From Pseudomonas gingeri (lineage in GTDB: Bacteria; Pseudomonadota; Gammaproteobacteria; Pseudomonadales; Pseudomonadaceae), in the NCBI RefSeq assembly GCF_013386115.1, contig NZ_JACAOR010000002.1, forward strand, positions 616,099 through 680,098: a stretch of DNA of 64,000 bases, read 5' to 3'. Made by a program: the position numbers and the translations under genes. The notes beneath the pieces were generated by a model. The model was not told the origin of the DNA, searched no databases, and worked only from the letters and a program-made list of their open reading frames with translations. Numbering within the stretch: position 1 is the first letter of the stretch; every line of letters starts with the position of its first letter. Shown here in pieces: positions 38,401-44,985 of this stretch.

Positions 38401-38466
38401 GCCCAGGGACTTGGCGCCTTGGATTGTCCGCTTTACCGCCCGCGACTTCTGTTTGCTCCACCACAT
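32419..38466 (-). CDS. Giant LEPR/DUF4347 surface protein with Ig-like repeats
   Basis: About 2,015 residues from MWWSKQKSRA. The ATG at 38466 is preferred over a GTG three codons upstream; a weak GGTGAG precedes it. Order of parts: a basic N-terminus, LEPRMLFDGA (29-38, the LEPR signature of large exported adhesins), an Ala/Pro/Thr linker, a DUF4347 domain (~88-250), a beta-helix-like stretch, a Gly-rich region (~340-600), 12 tandem Ig-like repeats of ~100 residues (~612-1820) and a C-terminal tail ending LHELAWALEQVG. The Ig repeats carry the shared core VTITFSEAVTGF...TWTATFTP. There is no classical Sec signal and no RTX nonapeptides. Neighbours are TolC, sulfotransferases, CysC and a hydroxylase. 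It is probably an exported adhesin; export route and modification are inferred. Confidence 0.88.
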   Translation of the reverse strand: MWWSKQKSRAVKRTIQGAKSLGTPMIMSLEPRMLFDGAVAATVATAADSHPTADAAKAPTADQAPASKDTHAQADATPTPAPAAVPGQTVVFVDSRVKDFDSLLKGIAPGTQVVMLDGSKDGLQQIADYLDTHQGVSSVQLIAHGNAGDLWLGNTYLSADNVAARADVLAEIGKDMNAGGDILIYACYTAEGQRGVSFVDSLAELTGRDVAASTNRTGVGGDWTLEIATGSIESVNVLSQQSMSAYQWGLATWTATNGNDSGVGSLRAALASSQNGDIVTFNSAMTVVLNSQLVVTKNITLDGDLNNDGAADVTLDGQYRTSVIQVNSGTTVTFDGLVITRGLIAGNGGNGGSGTSAANSLGAGISNFGDLTLKNVSVTANAASGGGGGGGVTGGAVGGAGGGGGALGNGIGGHGGSTGSGTGNYAGSAGSANQGGTGGGYNLVVMGGKGGSGSAGAGSTNPYGYSNGSAGGTAAVGGISIGGGGGGAGWNAIGGKGGGAAGGIYNATGAKLTIVGNSAITGNIGAGGGGGGGGSLNSGSTANGGDGGLGVGAIWNKGTVLITAANFASLGGSANSGASGNGGLASAGTAGNKPTAVNGLFNDVGGTSDNAYVPAPTATIVVATPAQHIGSTSQVTITFSEAVNGFTLADLTVANGSLSNLLTSDSGKTWTATFTPDANVASSSGQIILDNTGVTSQSLGLAGVGTTASNSYTVDTARPTATIQVDSPALNVGGSSQVHITFSEAVSGFSLSDMTASNGTLSNLSTSDNIHWTATLTPATGNNSSGNVITLDNTLYTDTATNAGSGTSTSNAYVIDTVRPTASIVVSNTALNIGGSSQVTITFSETVNDLSLADLTASNGSLSNLVQVDGTHWTAVLTPTAGVSHSGDFITLNNTAISDGAGNAGSGSTNSNTYAVDTQRPTASIVFGNTNLGIGQTSPVTITFSEAVTGFTLADLTVSNGVLSNLTTSDNITWTATFTPTAAIVSASNHITLDNTGVQDAAGNAGSGTSTSNNVAIDGVRPTATVVIANDSLKIGDTSLVTITFSEAVVGFSNADLSIANGTLSAVNSLDGGITWTATFTPSASTTDTTNLITLDNTAYSDTSGNIGTGSTVSNNYSIDTQRPTATIVVADPVLTAGETSLVTITFSEAVTGFTLADLSTSHGSLSGLSSADGITWTATFTPGTNTNSATNAITLANTGIADLAGNAGTGSTNSANFTIDTVLPTASIVVASPALNIGGTSLVTITFNEAVTGFSNADLTITNGTLSAVSTNDGGITWTATFTPSTNLTDATNQITLDNSGVQAVVSGNVGIGSSASNNFAIDTQRPTATVVVTTDHLGIGGTSVVTITFSEAVTGLSLADLTTDNGTLSNLSTSDNITYTATLTPVAGITQNNNHIVLDNTGVVDIAGNSGSGTSESNSYAIDSQRPTATIVMADPVLTAGETSQVTITFSEAVTGFDNSDLTVPNGTLSALTSSDGGITWTATFTPTSNINDTTNLISLNNAGYTDLAGNAGTGSTSSANFTIDTVRPTATIVVADNALKVGETSLVTITFSEAVSGFDATDLSVASGTLSNLTSGDGGITWTATLTPTSNITDTSNVIVLNNSGVANASGNTGLGTTSSNNYSVDTQSPTATISVANDHIGIGQTTTVTITFSEVVSGFDLSDLSVANGTLSNLASSDGGKTWTATLTPTVGVTDATNLIVLDTSLVSDGAGNTGAGIAISNNFGVDADLPTATIVVANPNLTAGQTTTVTFTFSEKVTGFDLSDLSVANGVLSNLASSDGGKTWTATLTPTANITDPSNFITLDTSLVTDLAGNAGTGYANSNNYGITTVSLGGDPQFRITDPAPPPDLPNVPLQPVVFGPPNGNLGSPIGFPPLFEQRDVGGGLPPIGNIFIRNGALAPSFIAQVFSTDSGGDGSGSGFLGFGGGDGGVFGSSTLSGLFNRESNSDSAGFKAFERQGSKSLGDPSQGLRGIFGAPTLGQQLQQLKDSEQKQLHELAWALEQVGVSEMPA
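32970..36625 (-). repeat. Twelve tandem ~304-bp repeats encoding Ig-like domains
   Basis: The core translated as ITFSEAV recurs 12 times with ~100-residue spacing (variants ITFSETV, ITFNEAV, ITFSEVV, FTFSEKV). DNA similarity between units is high and invites slippage, recombination or misassembly. Copy number may vary between strains. Confidence 0.9.
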
Positions 38467-38514
38467 GCTGCTCACCAGGGATCGAACGTTCTTGGACTCA
38501 AATGAAAGCCGCGA

Positions 38515-39360
38515 TCAATTGATCGCGGCCGTGTTTTTCACGCGAATGACATTGGCTGTACTGGCGCTTCCATCAAGCCAGAAGGACAGCTTGGAGTACT
38601 GTTCGAACAGGTCCGGCGGCAGGATGGTGCGCCGCGACTGCAAGGCGACCTTGCGCTTGACCTTGTGCAGCCCGGCCATGCCCAGTGAATGGTCGAACTC
38701 CGGGGCATCGTAGGCCAGGTTGTCGAAATCGTGCTCGAACCAGGGTTCGCCGATAAAGTCGTAGACCAGCCGCATGACCATGTCCGGCGCCTGGCTCAGC
38801 AGGTCGTAGTCGATCACCAGCAGGGAGTCGGCGTGTTCGCCGTAATAGGCTTCCTTGAGCGCGGCCCAGGCGAAGCCCACCAGGCGATTGCGCTGGGCCA
38901 GGGTCTCGACCCGGCTGTAGACGGTGTTGCGTTCGCCGTCATCGTTGAACAGCTTGGTGTTCTCGAACGGATTGGCGCGATACAGGCGTTCGATGCTGTC
39001 CATGACCCAGGCGACATTGCGCACACAGGCGATGACCTTGGACTGGGGGAACAGGTCCATCAGCGCGGGCAGGCGCGCGGACCACTGGCGATTGGTGTCG
39101 AAGATCACCGACTTGTCGCTCTTGTCGGCGTAGTAGGAATCGAACAGCCCGGCGAGCAAGCGACGGCGCATGTCGGTGTCGATCACCGAACCGAACTCGC
39201 TGCCGGCACTGCATTGGCCCAGCACGCTGGCGAACAGCGACCCGACCGGACTGGTCATGCCGGCATGAAAACGGGGGTTCTGCAGGAGAATGGCGGAGAG
39301 CAGGGTGGACCCTGAGCGCGGTAATCCGGAGATAAAGTGAAAACTGCGCAATCCATTCAC
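38515..39360 (-). CDS. PAPS-dependent sulfotransferase (first copy)
   Basis: About 281 residues starting with GTG (MNGLRSFHFISG). The P-loop-like PAPS motif is GLPRSGSTLLSAIL (12-25). The second motif is SKVIACVRNVAWVMDSIERL, followed by VIDYDLLSQAPDMVMRLVYD. The longer reading to 39471 runs into the terminator stem at 39453-39492 and is rejected. This family transfers sulfate from PAPS; the closest relatives are protein or glycan sulfotransferases. The acceptor is unknown. It lies 48 bp upstream of the giant adhesin gene in the same direction, so the adhesin or its glycan is a plausible acceptor. Confidence 0.85.
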   Translation of the reverse strand: MNGLRSFHFISGLPRSGSTLLSAILLQNPRFHAGMTSPVGSLFASVLGQCSAGSEFGSVIDTDMRRRLLAGLFDSYYADKSDKSVIFDTNRQWSARLPALMDLFPQSKVIACVRNVAWVMDSIERLYRANPFENTKLFNDDGERNTVYSRVETLAQRNRLVGFAWAALKEAYYGEHADSLLVIDYDLLSQAPDMVMRLVYDFIGEPWFEHDFDNLAYDAPEFDHSLGMAGLHKVKRKVALQSRRTILPPDLFEQYSKLSFWLDGSASTANVIRVKNTAAIN

Positions 39361-39452
39361 CGTGACGTAAGTCCATTTGTAGGACAAAGCGTAGCGTAAG
39401 GAATTGTTGCGGACTAGTAGTATTTTGACATCAATCGTAGGGACTTTAAGTC

Positions 39453-39492
39453 GGAAAAGGCCCATAAACACGGGTGTTCATGGGCCTTTTCC
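39453..39492 (-). terminator. Strong hairpin terminator after the GT39 gene
   Basis: GGAAAAGGCCCAT(A/G)AACAC forms a 19-bp stem with one mismatch and a 2-nt loop, with A/T-rich flanks in both directions. It separates the glycosyltransferase gene from the downstream sulfotransferase-adhesin operon. Confidence 0.8.
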
Positions 39493-39526
39493 ACTGTCTG
39501 ATGGCTCTATATCAGGCCTCTGGTGG

Positions 39527-41113
39527 TTAGTGTCCGCTACATGGGGGATGACAGGTCTCATATAAAACCGCCTGGGTGTCGCCCCCCGCGTGCTGGTCGA
39601 TTTTCCGCCAGCCGGTCGGAATCGTCGGGAACTCGTCCGGCGCCACCCGGCTCATCACCAGCCAGACGCGGCCGTTACCCGCCGGCAGGTCCTCCAGATG
39701 ATCGAGATAGACCCCGGCATTTTCATCGACCAGGGTGCCGAAGCCGTAGCTGTTGGGCCGGGTCGACACACCCTGGGCGGTGGGTCGGGTATAGAGGCGG
39801 GGCGCCGTCGCACTCTTGTCGTAGTACCACCAGGTCAGGTACCAGAACATGTCGCCCAGGACCACCTGGTCGCCCACGGCCCGGTGCTGGTCCATGTACT
39901 CGACCATATTGCTGAACTGGTCGTCGGCGTCCACGGTGTAGTTGTTCTTCAGGCCCACGCCCTCCACCACCAGGATCGTCACCAGCAACAGCCCGGCCAG
40001 GACCTTGAAACGCCGCGCCAGCCGGTCGATGAACAGCGCCAGGATAATCGGCAGGGCCAGCGCCGGCACGGTCAGGTAGCGTTCGATGAACACCGGCGAG
40101 ACAAACGAGACCGCGAAGACCAGCACCAGCGGCAGCGCACTGTAGATCACCAGCATCGTGTCGAAGTGATAGCGGCTGCGATCGCTCCAGGCCATGTACC
40201 CCAGCACCACCGCCATGAAGGCCGGCAGGCTGACGAACAGCCACAGCGGCATGGTTTCACCGTCGTCCTGGGCCATCAGTTGCCAGATCATCGAGGGCAG
40301 CGAACGCCAGGTCACCGCCGGTTCCCAGCCGACGTCGCCGCCGACCTTGAGGTCATCCATGTGCAGCACCAGGTCGATCAGGCCCGGCAGCCACGGCAGG
40401 AACAGCACGACGATCGCCACGTTGGCCAGCCACCACTCGCGGCGGGCGATATAGCGGTGCGCACTGCCGGGCTGACGGCGGATCACCAGCAGATAGAGCC
40501 AGTGCGACAGCACGCACAGCGCGGAAAAGTAGTGGGTGTAGAACCCGGCCGCCATCAGCAGCGCATAGATCACCAGGTAGCGCTTGCGCTCGGGTGCGCG
40601 GACCCAGTACACCAGCGCCACCGTCGCCCCCAGCAGCCATACGCCCATCAGCGAATACATGCGTATTTCCTGGCTGTAGCGCACCGCCGTGGGCAGCAGC
40701 GCCAGCAGCAGGCAGGCCAGGAGCGTCGCCCGACGACCGGCGATCAGCCAGGTCAGCCAGGTGCCGAGGAAGACCGTGATCACCCCGGGCAGCGCGCTCA
40801 TCAGGCGGATCGACAGGATGGAGTCGCCGAACAGGCCGATCCAGCCATGCAGCAGCGCAAAGTACAGCGGCGGATGGACATCGTGGGCCGCATGCACCCA
40901 CAGGCCGGACAGCGGGTACTGGGCCAGCAGCAGGCTGGAGCCTTCGTCGCCCCAGATCGCCGCCGCCGTCAGTTGGTGCAGGCGCAACGCCACGGCCAGC
41001 ACCAGGAGCGGTACCAGCCAGGGTTCGCGAAGCAGCTGTACAAGAGGTTGCGGGTGCGTGACAGACCGACCGTAAAGTCGCGTTGTCGCTTCATCATTAC
41101 TCGGAACGCCCAT
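39527..41113 (-). CDS. GT39/ArnT-like polytopic membrane glycosyltransferase
   Basis: A 528-residue multi-spanning protein. The start MGVPSNDEATTRLYG has GAGG ~7 nt upstream; the extension to 41146 is rejected. The first periplasmic loop carries IWGDEGSSLLLAQYP (the D-E pair typical of dolichyl/undecaprenyl-phosphate-sugar glycosyltransferases) and HDVHPPLYF. About ten to twelve membrane helices follow, then a soluble periplasmic domain after ~430. Such enzymes move a sugar from a polyprenyl phosphate to a lipid or protein outside the inner membrane. Acceptor unknown. It is upstream of the sulfotransferase and adhesin genes but behind a terminator. Confidence 0.82.
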   Translation of the reverse strand: MGVPSNDEATTRLYGRSVTHPQPLVQLLREPWLVPLLVLAVALRLHQLTAAAIWGDEGSSLLLAQYPLSGLWVHAAHDVHPPLYFALLHGWIGLFGDSILSIRLMSALPGVITVFLGTWLTWLIAGRRATLLACLLLALLPTAVRYSQEIRMYSLMGVWLLGATVALVYWVRAPERKRYLVIYALLMAAGFYTHYFSALCVLSHWLYLLVIRRQPGSAHRYIARREWWLANVAIVVLFLPWLPGLIDLVLHMDDLKVGGDVGWEPAVTWRSLPSMIWQLMAQDDGETMPLWLFVSLPAFMAVVLGYMAWSDRSRYHFDTMLVIYSALPLVLVFAVSFVSPVFIERYLTVPALALPIILALFIDRLARRFKVLAGLLLVTILVVEGVGLKNNYTVDADDQFSNMVEYMDQHRAVGDQVVLGDMFWYLTWWYYDKSATAPRLYTRPTAQGVSTRPNSYGFGTLVDENAGVYLDHLEDLPAGNGRVWLVMSRVAPDEFPTIPTGWRKIDQHAGGDTQAVLYETCHPPCSGH

Positions 41114-41335
41114 CACCACCCTCTGGAAATCAACCACTGCCCCCACTCGGGAAGCATGACCCGGTGATTGTAGGCTAGAACGTCATCGGCTTGCCCGACT
41201 GTTCCAATCGCGACCTCTACCCCGCAAAAAAACCGGCAGGTGCCAAGCCAGCGTCTACGCTTTGGGGCGGTGCACAAAAAGCCCGGGCACAACGGGTACC
41301 GCACCTCTCCCAACACGGCTGAAGGAAAAGGATCC

Positions 41336-41926
41336 ATGGAAGTATTTCTCGGCACCATCCAGATGTTCGGCTTCAACTTCGCCCCCAGGGGCTGGGCGCT
41401 CTGCAGCGGGCAACTGCTGGCCCTCTCGCAATACCAGGCACTGTTCGCGGTGATGGGCACGACCTATGGCGGCAATGGCCAGCAGACCTTCGGCCTGCCC
41501 AACCTGCAAAGCCGGCTGCCGGTCTGCCAGGGTAACGGGCCGGGCCTGACGCCACGGGTCATGGGCGAAGTCAGCGGCACGGAAAATGTGTCGATCCTGA
41601 GCAGCAACCTGCCCACCCAGGTGGTTCCGACCGCCAGCCTGACCGTCAACACCACGATCAACCTGGCGAGTGCCCCGAGCAACGCGGTCACCGCCCCGAC
41701 CGCCACCAACTCCTACATCGGCGCATCCGCTCCGTCGGGCCCACCCTCGGCGGGTATCTTTTCCGACGCTCAAGGTTCATCGCCAGTCGCCCTGAAAGGT
41801 GCCGCCAGCACCATCGCCGGCAACCTGACCATACCGGGTGGCAACCTGCCGCTGGGGACGATGAACCCGTTCCTGGTGGTGAACTTCAGCATCGCCCTGG
41901 AAGGAATCTTCCCGTCACGTAACTGA
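41336..41926 (+). CDS. Phage tail collar domain protein (microcystin-dependent-protein-like)
   Basis: A 196-residue protein starting MEVFLGTIQMFGFNFAPRGW with a clear Shine-Dalgarno site (AAGGAAAAGGATCC). FAPRGWALCSGQLLALSQYQ, FAVMGTTYGGNGQQTFGLPN and the trimer-forming middle part are the hallmark of the phage-tail-collar/Mdp family. Such proteins occur outside prophages, often next to large surface proteins. No signal peptide. It is divergent from the GT39 gene and lies ~130 bp upstream of the DUF6916-like gene, across a REP element. No other phage genes are nearby. Confidence 0.88.
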   Translation: MEVFLGTIQMFGFNFAPRGWALCSGQLLALSQYQALFAVMGTTYGGNGQQTFGLPNLQSRLPVCQGNGPGLTPRVMGEVSGTENVSILSSNLPTQVVPTASLTVNTTINLASAPSNAVTAPTATNSYIGASAPSGPPSAGIFSDAQGSSPVALKGAASTIAGNLTIPGGNLPLGTMNPFLVVNFSIALEGIFPSRN

Positions 41927-41937
41927 TCGGCTACAAA

Positions 41938-42027
41938 ACTTGTGGGGGCGGGTTTGCCAACGATGGCGTCCGTAAGGTCGATGCAAGACTTGTCGGCTTC
42001 ATCGCCAGCAAGCCGGCTCCCACAAGG
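41938..42027. repeat. REP-type palindrome pair
   Basis: CTTGTGGGGGCGGGTTTGCC and the inverted AAGCCGGCTCCCACAAG are the two arms of a Pseudomonas REP doublet, positioned between the collar-protein gene and the DUF6916-like gene. Confidence 0.8.
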
Positions 42028-42060
42028 GTCCCCACCGACCGTGTCTTATGGAGAACATCG

Positions 42061-42372
42061 ATGCTGCAACAGGTTTCCAACGAACATTTCCAGCCACTGG
42101 TGGACCAGCCCTGCCCCCTGCACCTGCCCGACGGCAGCCTGCTGCCGGTGCAGGTCGAGTCGATCCGGCTGCGCCCGCAATCGCAACTGCCGGAGAGTTC
42201 GCGCGTGCCTTTCAACGTGATGCTGCGCAGCCTCGGGCCGACGGACTTCGTCGACGGCCTGTGCGCCCTGGAGTTGCCACAAGTGGGGCGTCTCGATGCG
42301 GTGTTCGTCTCCCGCGAGCCGCCGCTGGGCCGTGATCCGGCCCTGGGCTACTTCAATATCGTCTTCAACTGA
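42061..42372 (+). CDS. DUF6916-like small protein
   Basis: A 103-residue protein starting MLQQVSNEHFQPLVDQPC, with GGAG 7 nt before ATG. The pattern of beta strands (LHLPDGSLLPVQVESIRLRP; GRLDAVFVSREPPLGRDPAL) and the ending YFNIVFN resemble DUF6916, a short family found beside collar-type proteins. Function unknown; it may assist or cap the collar protein. Its 3' end overlaps the convergent GNAT gene by 8 bp. Confidence 0.7.
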   Translation: MLQQVSNEHFQPLVDQPCPLHLPDGSLLPVQVESIRLRPQSQLPESSRVPFNVMLRSLGPTDFVDGLCALELPQVGRLDAVFVSREPPLGRDPALGYFNIVFN

Positions 42373-42859
42373 CGCCCGGATACCACACCAGCCGCTCGGC
42401 GGCCGGTGAACTTTCCTCGACCCGGAACCCCAGCGCCAGGTAATGCTGGCGCGCCTGGGGATTACTGGCCCAGACCACCGTCGCCACCGGGCAGCGCACC
42501 TGCTCGGCGGCCTTCTGCACCCCTTGCAGCACGGTACGCCCGAAACCCTTGCCACGGGCCCCCGGAATGAATGCCAGGTAGAGCACGCGGATTTCGTTGG
42601 GACCGAAATCGGCACTGAGCACGCCAATCGGGGTGTCGAGCTTTTCCACCACATAATGCATGGCATCGGGGAAGTGCTCGCCGATCCCCTGTTCCTGCAC
42701 CTGGAACTGATGGGCGATCACCTGCTCGATCAGCTCGGGCTCGGCATCGATCCACTGCAACTCGGGTCGCGCCGACTGGTAGAGGCTTTGCAGAAAAGGC
42801 CCGTCGGTGGCCCGCGATGGCCGCATGGACAAGCCTGCGGCGGACGAACTGTTCAACAT
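42365..42859 (-). CDS. GNAT-family N-acetyltransferase
   Basis: A 164-residue protein with the GNAT fold. The acetyl-CoA pyrophosphate-binding motif is FIPGARGKGFGRTVLQ (R/Q-x-x-G-x-G type), followed by ASNPQARQHYLALGFRVEES, the typical C-terminal motif B. The substrate is not predictable. It is the last gene in the HlyD cluster direction and lies 30 bp downstream of the M50-HlyD gene, so it might acetylate a product of the cluster. Confidence 0.85.
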   Translation of the reverse strand: MLNSSSAAGLSMRPSRATDGPFLQSLYQSARPELQWIDAEPELIEQVIAHQFQVQEQGIGEHFPDAMHYVVEKLDTPIGVLSADFGPNEIRVLYLAFIPGARGKGFGRTVLQGVQKAAEQVRCPVATVVWASNPQARQHYLALGFRVEESSPAAERLVWYPGVS

Positions 42860-42888
42860 CGGCTGTACTCCCTGAACCGTTGTAATGA

Positions 42889-44985
42889 CTAGAAACCACT
42901 CTCCCGCACACCCAGCGCGGCCATGCGCCGCCAGGCCGTGCCCAGCAAGGACTCGTTGCGCCCTTGCAGCACGGCCACGCCGCGTAGCGGATGGCTCGGC
43001 GTCGGCACTTCCTCCAGCAACTTCAGGCGCACCCCGTATTGCGCCTGCACCGGCTCCGGACGACGATTTTCATCGCGCCGCACGGCAATCGGGCCATGGT
43101 GATCGGAGGTCAGTGCCTCCTGGTCGATGGCCGCCACGCCATTGGCGTCGACATCCAGCAGTTCCACCGGCCAGGCCGGGCGCATCGGATCGTCGGCGAC
43201 AAAGCGCCCACTGGCCCCCGGTGCCACGCGCCACAGGTCTTCTTCGGCCAGGTAACCACGCAGGCGGGTGCCTTCCTCGACGATGCGCAACAGCGGCTCC
43301 TTGATCGAGACCCAGCGCCCGGCGACCAGTTGCCGCATCAGGTCGCGCACCTGGCCGGCCTGGGGCGCCCGCAGCAACAGGCGCTCGCGCCGGGCCAGCA
43401 GACCGCGGTACTCGGCCACCGACTCCGCCAGACGCTGTTCGAGCACGCCGACGTCCGCTGCCGTTTCGCTGCGCCCGGCCTGGCGACGCATCTGCAATTG
43501 CAGGATGTCGATTTCACGACGGACGATGATCAGCCGCGAATCGACGTCCGGCGATTCCAGCTCCACCAGTACCGCGCCCTGCTCGACCACCTGGCCATCG
43601 TGCACATTGACCTGCTTGACCCGTGCCGCCACCGGCGCATGCAACGCGGTGACCCGGCCGGCCTCGAGCATCGCCGGCACCTCCACGCTGCTGCGCCACG
43701 GCACCGCCACCAGCAACAGCAGCGCCAGCAGCCCCAGGCCGCTGAGCAGCACCCGCGGGGTATGCGCCTGCTCGCGCCGCGACCACCATTCACGGGTTTC
43801 CTTGAAAATCGGCAGAAAGATGAACCAGCCCAGTTCCACCAGCATCAGGAAGATACCCAGCAGTTTGAAGAACAGGTGATAGACCGCCAGGGCGATACCG
43901 AAAAACAACGCCGCGCGCCACAGCCAGGAGAGGAAGCCCCACCACAGCAAACGCCGCTGCATGGCCGGTGACCAGGGCTCGGGCGCCGGCTCGTCGTAGC
44001 CGAACAGGGTTTCGCGCAAGCGCCAGCGGCACAGGGCAAAAGCCCGGCCCTGGAGGTTGTCGACTTCCCACAGGTCGCTGAGCAGAAAATAACCATCGAA
44101 GCGCATGAACGGGTTGAGGTTGACCGCCAGGGTGGTCAGCCAGGTGGCGCTGGCAAGCATGAACGCCGCCGTGCGCGCCGGCCCGTCAGGCAGCAGCGAC
44201 CACGCCAGCAGGGCGATACAGGCCAGCACCAGTTCGGCCATGACCCCGCCGGCACCGATCAGCAGCCGCGCCTTGCGGTCGTTGACCCGCCAGGCATCGC
44301 TGACATCGGTGTAGAACAGCGGCAGCAGGACCATGAACGCCACCCCCATGCTCTGTACCCGACAACCGGCACGCTTGGCCATGAAGGCATGGCCGAATTC
44401 ATGGCAGAGCTTGGCGAAGAACAGCGCCACGCCAAAGGCCAGGGCCCCGCCGAGGCTGAACAGGTGCGGGAAGGTCGAGAGAAAGCGCTCCCAGTCCCGC
44501 GATACCAGGAACACGCCGAGCCCGAGGGTCAGCGGCAGGCCGTAGCGCAGCAGGTTCGGGCCGAAACGCTGCAGCCAGGGCCAGGCGCGATTGAGAAAGG
44601 CATCCGGACGCCATAGCGGGATGCGAAAAAACAGGTATTGGTGCAGTGCCATCTGCCACAGGCTCTGGCGTGCGGAGGCGGCCTTCCAGGCATAACTGGC
44701 GCGCTGTTCGGGATCGAGCGCGGCAATCAGGTCATGAGCCCGGAGAAAGGCCAGCAGCTCTTCCACCTCGGTCTCGCCCAGGGGCAGGCCCGGCTCACGG
44801 TTGGCGGCCTGCAACACTTGCGCCGGATCGCCCAGCGACCAATGACGCAGCAGGCGGATGGCCTGGGCACCGAGCTTGAAGTAGCGCCCGCGCACCGGAT
44901 CGGCCAGGGTCCAGCGTGGCGAGCCGTCCAGCGCCGTCGACGCGGGCGTCAGTTGCAGGTCCGCCCGCAGGCTGGGCAGGTTCAT
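42889..44985 (-). CDS. M50 metalloprotease-HlyD fusion membrane protein
   Basis: A 698-residue polytopic protein. An N-terminal PqqD-like region (~1-100) is followed by membrane helices with the zinc motif HEFGH (195-199) and NPFMRFDGYFLLSDLW (291-306) with the third zinc-ligand Asp, typical of M50 site-2-protease relatives. After a membrane segment near 410-425 comes a HlyD/biotinyl-lipoyl region (~430-560: LHAPVAARVKQVNVHDGQVV). M50 proteins with adaptor domains occur in type I-like clusters without an ABC ATPase. A transport and/or processing role is inferred. It overlaps the GAF-HlyD gene by one base (TAATG). Confidence 0.85.
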   Translation of the reverse strand: MNLPSLRADLQLTPASTALDGSPRWTLADPVRGRYFKLGAQAIRLLRHWSLGDPAQVLQAANREPGLPLGETEVEELLAFLRAHDLIAALDPEQRASYAWKAASARQSLWQMALHQYLFFRIPLWRPDAFLNRAWPWLQRFGPNLLRYGLPLTLGLGVFLVSRDWERFLSTFPHLFSLGGALAFGVALFFAKLCHEFGHAFMAKRAGCRVQSMGVAFMVLLPLFYTDVSDAWRVNDRKARLLIGAGGVMAELVLACIALLAWSLLPDGPARTAAFMLASATWLTTLAVNLNPFMRFDGYFLLSDLWEVDNLQGRAFALCRWRLRETLFGYDEPAPEPWSPAMQRRLLWWGFLSWLWRAALFFGIALAVYHLFFKLLGIFLMLVELGWFIFLPIFKETREWWSRREQAHTPRVLLSGLGLLALLLLVAVPWRSSVEVPAMLEAGRVTALHAPVAARVKQVNVHDGQVVEQGAVLVELESPDVDSRLIIVRREIDILQLQMRRQAGRSETAADVGVLEQRLAESVAEYRGLLARRERLLLRAPQAGQVRDLMRQLVAGRWVSIKEPLLRIVEEGTRLRGYLAEEDLWRVAPGASGRFVADDPMRPAWPVELLDVDANGVAAIDQEALTSDHHGPIAVRRDENRRPEPVQAQYGVRLKLLEEVPTPSHPLRGVAVLQGRNESLLGTAWRRMAALGVRESGF

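Noticed and set aside
41336..42372. Prophage or tailocin remnant
   Set aside because: Only the collar-type gene and its small partner are present; no capsid, tail tube, lysis or integrase genes are nearby.
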